Source: Branchiostoma belcheri
Lineage: Eukaryota; Chordata; Leptocardii; Amphioxiformes; Branchiostomatidae
DNA length: 64,000 nucleotides
Assembly: GCF_001625305.1 (NCBI RefSeq)
Contig: NW_017802547.1
Span: 494,189 to 558,188, forward strand
Direction: 5' to 3'
Shown: in pieces, positions 60,443 to 64,000 of the stretch
Layout: every line of letters starts with the position of its first letter
How positions within the stretch are numbered: position 1 is the first letter of the stretch
The notes under the pieces: model-generated
Database searches by the model: none
The model's input: only the letters and a program-made list of their open reading frames with translations
Told to the model about the DNA's origin: nothing
Program-made: the position numbers and the translations under genes

Positions 60443-63400
60443 CTGGAACAAAAAAAAACACCATTGTTCACCACGTTTGCAGGACCGATTTTAGTTAAGT
60501 GTAAATCTGTCATTAAACGAAAGCGTCAAATATGCACCCGAACACCAATTAAGATAGATGAATTGGAACGTTTTAAAAATTTTGGTGGTAAGTTGTTCCA
60601 AAGGTTTCATTATGAAACACAAGTATGCGTCACTTGATGACGGTTATTCGAATTCCATCAGTTGGATTTGAGTGGGTACGACCATGAAATGCCTCGTCAC
60701 GATGGAAATGAAAGTAAAATCGCTCCATTTGCGTGATTTCCACATTTATCGTTCTGGTGATAACGCTGCAGTGATTGAACTAGTGGGACGAGGCGGTTTT
60801 TAAAGGCCGTCATGCTGATCGTGTTTGTGACTGGCACTTTATCATAGGCCCACGTTTTCACTATAGGGCGATGAGGCGCGTTCCCGTCTCGTAAACGCTC
60901 CTTGCCGTTTGAAATAGTCTATGCCATATCGCTGAATGGTCGATGTCATATTCAAGCGTACCATAACCTTTTTGAGAGGCGTTAATACACTTAAAGTTAG
61001 CCCTTCTGCGACCGTTTCAAACGGCAACGACGGTATACGAGACGGAAATTAGCGGCAGCGATCACGCTGCGACTGTTTGTATGATTCAAAGATTAAAATG
61101 TAGGAAAAGTTACAATTAATCAGATGGCTGCATAAAACAGGCCCAAATCTGGATATATACCACAGTTTCTAAAAAGTAAACATTACCTTTTTTACAATTT
61201 TATTATCAAAATTGAATTTCATACGCTCAAACTTCTCATATGCATAGAAATGACATATCGAAACAAAATTAGCATTTTTGTAATCCTTGGTTCCTGATTT
61301 ATACGTCCATGAAGTTAACATTGAAAAAAAATCCATATTTGATTGTTTGCCACACCTTTGCATTATAAATAGAAAAAATGTGGTCCATATGGGGTTAAAG
61401 TTCATGGTCAGATAGCAAGGTCAAAGCTACCCCACTGCGACGGCTATCATATCAAAATATATTCCTCACACACACTAATTTTCAAAAACCATAATGAGAA
61501 TTTGCCACCTCAGGTGGTACCGATATCTCCTCTGGCGCCCATGGACTATGTATGGCGATCAAATACTCGACTGATCTTTCAAATAATTTCCAGGATAAAG
61601 GACATTTTTACGGTTTGTATCCTTGTATCCTCAAGGTATCCTTAAGTTGTCTCTTAAATCATACCTCCATGCCCTGCATCATATTCCAAACATTAAATTA
61701 AGGTTCAAGCAAGTCGGTAACAGAAATAGTATGTCCATATATTAGTAAAATATAATATAAAAGAAATTTACCTCGGTAATAAACTTTTAAGGTGAACTTA
61801 GGGTAAGTTTACGGCACATGTTAAGGGGTTTCCATCATTCTTCAACGTTATCTAAATTGGAAACTGCCCGCCTGTCACAGTAGAGACCGATGAACATCTT
61901 AACGAGAATGGACTACTCCGCCAGATGGAGAGTACAGAGCGTTGCGTCTGTATGCATTTGCGATGATCATGCGTACATTCCTGGCTTAGGGTGCGGAAGA
62001 AAATACTGCACATACGGTTCAACCTGGAGTTTTCCTTGGATGTTTGGTCAACATTGCATCAAAACCCTGTCCGTTGCAGACGATATCTCTTCCGATACAA
62101 CATTTGACGGGATATAATCCGTACATACGCGAATACGACCTTAAACTAGAAGTTCTGCTCAAGTGCGATGCATAATACATTGCGGTTTCGTGCAAGCGAA
62201 GTACGTTCTGCCAAAGTGCTCCCACTATAGAGCTGTGTCAACAAGGATAAGATGACATTTAACCCCAAATTCCCATCCTATTTTATTTTACTTTAAGAGT
62301 AGCTAGTTTCACACCAAGCTAACAGAGCCTAAATGGCATTCATGATCTACGAACTGGAAAGACAAGATTCTTATTAACATAGGTCATGTTTCTACCTTCA
62401 ACTTTATCTAGAATAGACTTGAAGGCAAGTGTTGACTAACGAAGCCTAAATGTCATGAAATGTCATCTGTGTTGATAGTAATCATAGCACAATACTAAAC
62501 TTAAATCCAACAAAAAGGTGGTGCAAACTCCCTGGCACGTTTGACCCGTTACTGACGTCACGTATCCGTAAAATCACGAGTAAAGGTCGTATGCCGTTAA
62601 AAGGGGGGGGGGTAGCATTCTTGTGGACTCAGGTTCTCCTTCAAGTTACCAAATACTAGTATTCTTCCATCTTCTATACTGAATTTCCAGATCCGCATCC
62701 CTGTTGAAAGCCATGGTGGATGCCTAGGCTAACACGGGCACAAAGTTGACAGACCGCGTCAGTACTAATGATAGGAGAAATGATAGATCATCTAGATTCC
62801 GAAGATTTTCCCTTCGTCTAGAGCAGTACCATAAGAGGCTGTACCCGGAGGTTTTGTCTGAAGAATGGCCCATTCACCGGTCACGACCAGCTCATCATAC
62901 CGGCTCGTGTGGCCGTTTCCAGGGGCACTGAATGACGTTCAAATGCGGCCAAGTGGCTCACCAGGTCTTGACAAACATATTACACTGTCTATCTCCTGTA
63001 TAAAGGCAACCATCGGTAACCGAGTTCACTCTCTGTTCTGTTCTATAAAGAACGCCCTTGGACGCATCGAAACGCGTTTTTCGGGTGCTATTCGTGATTG
63101 CAAATTTATTCATGGGTCTTGTGAAAAGAATCTGGTGCCAGTAGTGATGCAAAGATAGACGTTAAAGACATCATATCTATGGTAATTTCTTCTGCCGTGA
63201 GTCATGAAAGGTATTGTTGCTGATTACTTCAGCTCAAATCGACCTTTTAGGGCATGTCCAAGTTGTGTGACCATCTATTGGCTATGGACATGACCTACTA
63301 AAATACCTTGACCTACGTTACAGGCCAAGCCACTATATAGACGTATAAAACACAAAACTGCAGTACCTTAGAAACCCGCTAGAATGCCCACTAAACTTAG

Positions 63401-63785
63401 GCTTCGTATTCCTGACCCCATCCTATTAAAGTGTCTGAAAACACATCTACAACATCAAAAGATATCCCGTCAAGGGTATTTTCATCATAAAAGGCCCAGT
63501 GCAATCTTTAAAAGCAGCTATTTCCTGAAACCTTTACCAGGTACCTATTGCCTAATACCCATGACTATCATTCAAAAATCAAGACCATAGCTTACACGAA
63601 GCAGTACCATATAAATCCACTAGATTACCCGTAATTGACCTTGACCTTTGTCGTCCCCACCTACCTACTAAATATTCTAACGATACATGCACCACACCCA
63701 TAAGTATAACCCGTTAAAAAACTATTTATGCATGGGTACATATCCTAAAACAGTTCAGAATTAATTTTCCGTTAGCACCCCCATG
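60443..63785. other. Probable upstream GPCR intron or intergenic; no exon found
   Basis: No minus-strand frame resembling TM1-TM3 or a DRY motif was found. The region holds the 60.9-kb fold-back element and short uninformative frames. It may be a long intron leading to GPCR exons outside the window. Confidence 0.45.
60884..61045. mobile_element. Fold-back element with about 31-bp arms
   Basis: CCGTCTCGTAAACGCTCCTT(...)GAAA at 60884-60914 pairs with its inverse at 61015-61045 (CCGTCTCGTATACCGTCGTT when inverted), about 27 of 31 positions. It probably causes the spurious 61-codon frame here. Confidence 0.6.
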
Positions 63786-63928
63786 AAACTCCTTCCTCTT
63801 CGCCCCGCCGTTCTGCTTCGCCCCCGCCCCGTTCTGCTTCGCCCCGCAAAAAATCTGCTTCGCCCCCGTCGTTCCTCTACGCCCCCGGCGCAATTCTGCT
63901 TTGCCCCCGTCCTTCTGCTTAGCCCCCA
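63786..63928. repeat. C-rich minisatellite
   Basis: About seven degenerate copies of a 17-21-bp unit built on TTCTGCTTCGCCCCC. The low-complexity frames on both strands here are produced by the repeat and are not genes. Confidence 0.75.
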
Positions 63929-63929
63929 A

Positions 63930-63994
63930 TGGCGGCACAGCTCACAGTCGACACGAAAATCGTCTGCAAAATAACAATAAAGGCTGTGCCGCCA
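63930..63994. repeat. 12-bp inverted repeat at window end
   Basis: TGGCGGCACAGC at 63930-63941 is perfectly inverted at 63983-63994. It immediately follows a C-rich minisatellite. It could be a stem-loop or an element terminus cut by the window end. Confidence 0.5.
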
Positions 63995-64000
63995 AATTTA

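Noticed and set aside
63726-63974. Gly/Ala/Lys-rich and Arg/Pro-rich frames
   Set aside because: Low-complexity translation of the C-rich minisatellite.

Overview
The window looks like invertebrate animal DNA, most likely from a cephalochordate such as amphioxus (Branchiostoma). This is an inference from several traits together: compact genes with 100-1,600-bp GT-AG introns, a rhodopsin-family GPCR beside a C2H2 zinc-finger gene, many short inverted-repeat transposons and degenerate tandem repeats, and what looks like two divergent alleles placed side by side across a 20-N scaffold gap. There are no operons, Shine-Dalgarno sites, CRISPR arrays or recognisable tRNAs. Only about 7 kb of 64 kb is convincingly protein-coding.

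Layout. 1-10.5 kb is gene-poor and holds several inverted-repeat elements, including a Harbinger-like MITE flanked by TTA duplications. 10.52-11.30 kb (minus) encodes a 260-residue secreted cysteine-rich protein with a TATA box about 215 bp upstream of its ATG. 13.36-17.04 kb is a large direct duplication interrupted by a gap. One copy carries a clean 945-bp CACTA-like insertion that the other lacks. 17-45.5 kb is a gene desert with at least six tandem-repeat blocks, several dispersed repeats, and one weak minus-strand candidate gene at 39.7-40.1 kb with a TATA/Inr promoter.

45.6-60.4 kb is the gene-dense part. A plus-strand zinc-finger gene (six tandem fingers plus one isolated finger) runs tail-to-tail into a minus-strand ten-exon gene (nine coding exons, 53.36-48.80 kb). 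I reconstructed that gene exon by exon from splice sites with full phase agreement. It encodes a 635-residue, mostly disordered protein of no family I recognise. Next is the 3' part of a minus-strand class A GPCR (60.44-56.94 kb): one exon with TM4, TM5 and about 480 residues of third intracellular loop, and one exon with TM6, TM7 and the tail. Its TM1-TM3 exons were not found and probably lie beyond 64 kb. 60.4-64 kb has only fold-back and minisatellite sequence.

Most unusual points: a 66-bp tandem triplication that copies the GPCR splice donor three times; the giant receptor loop; the allele-like duplication with an empty-site/filled-site transposon pair; and the unrecognised ten-exon gene. 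The genes do not form an evident pathway.
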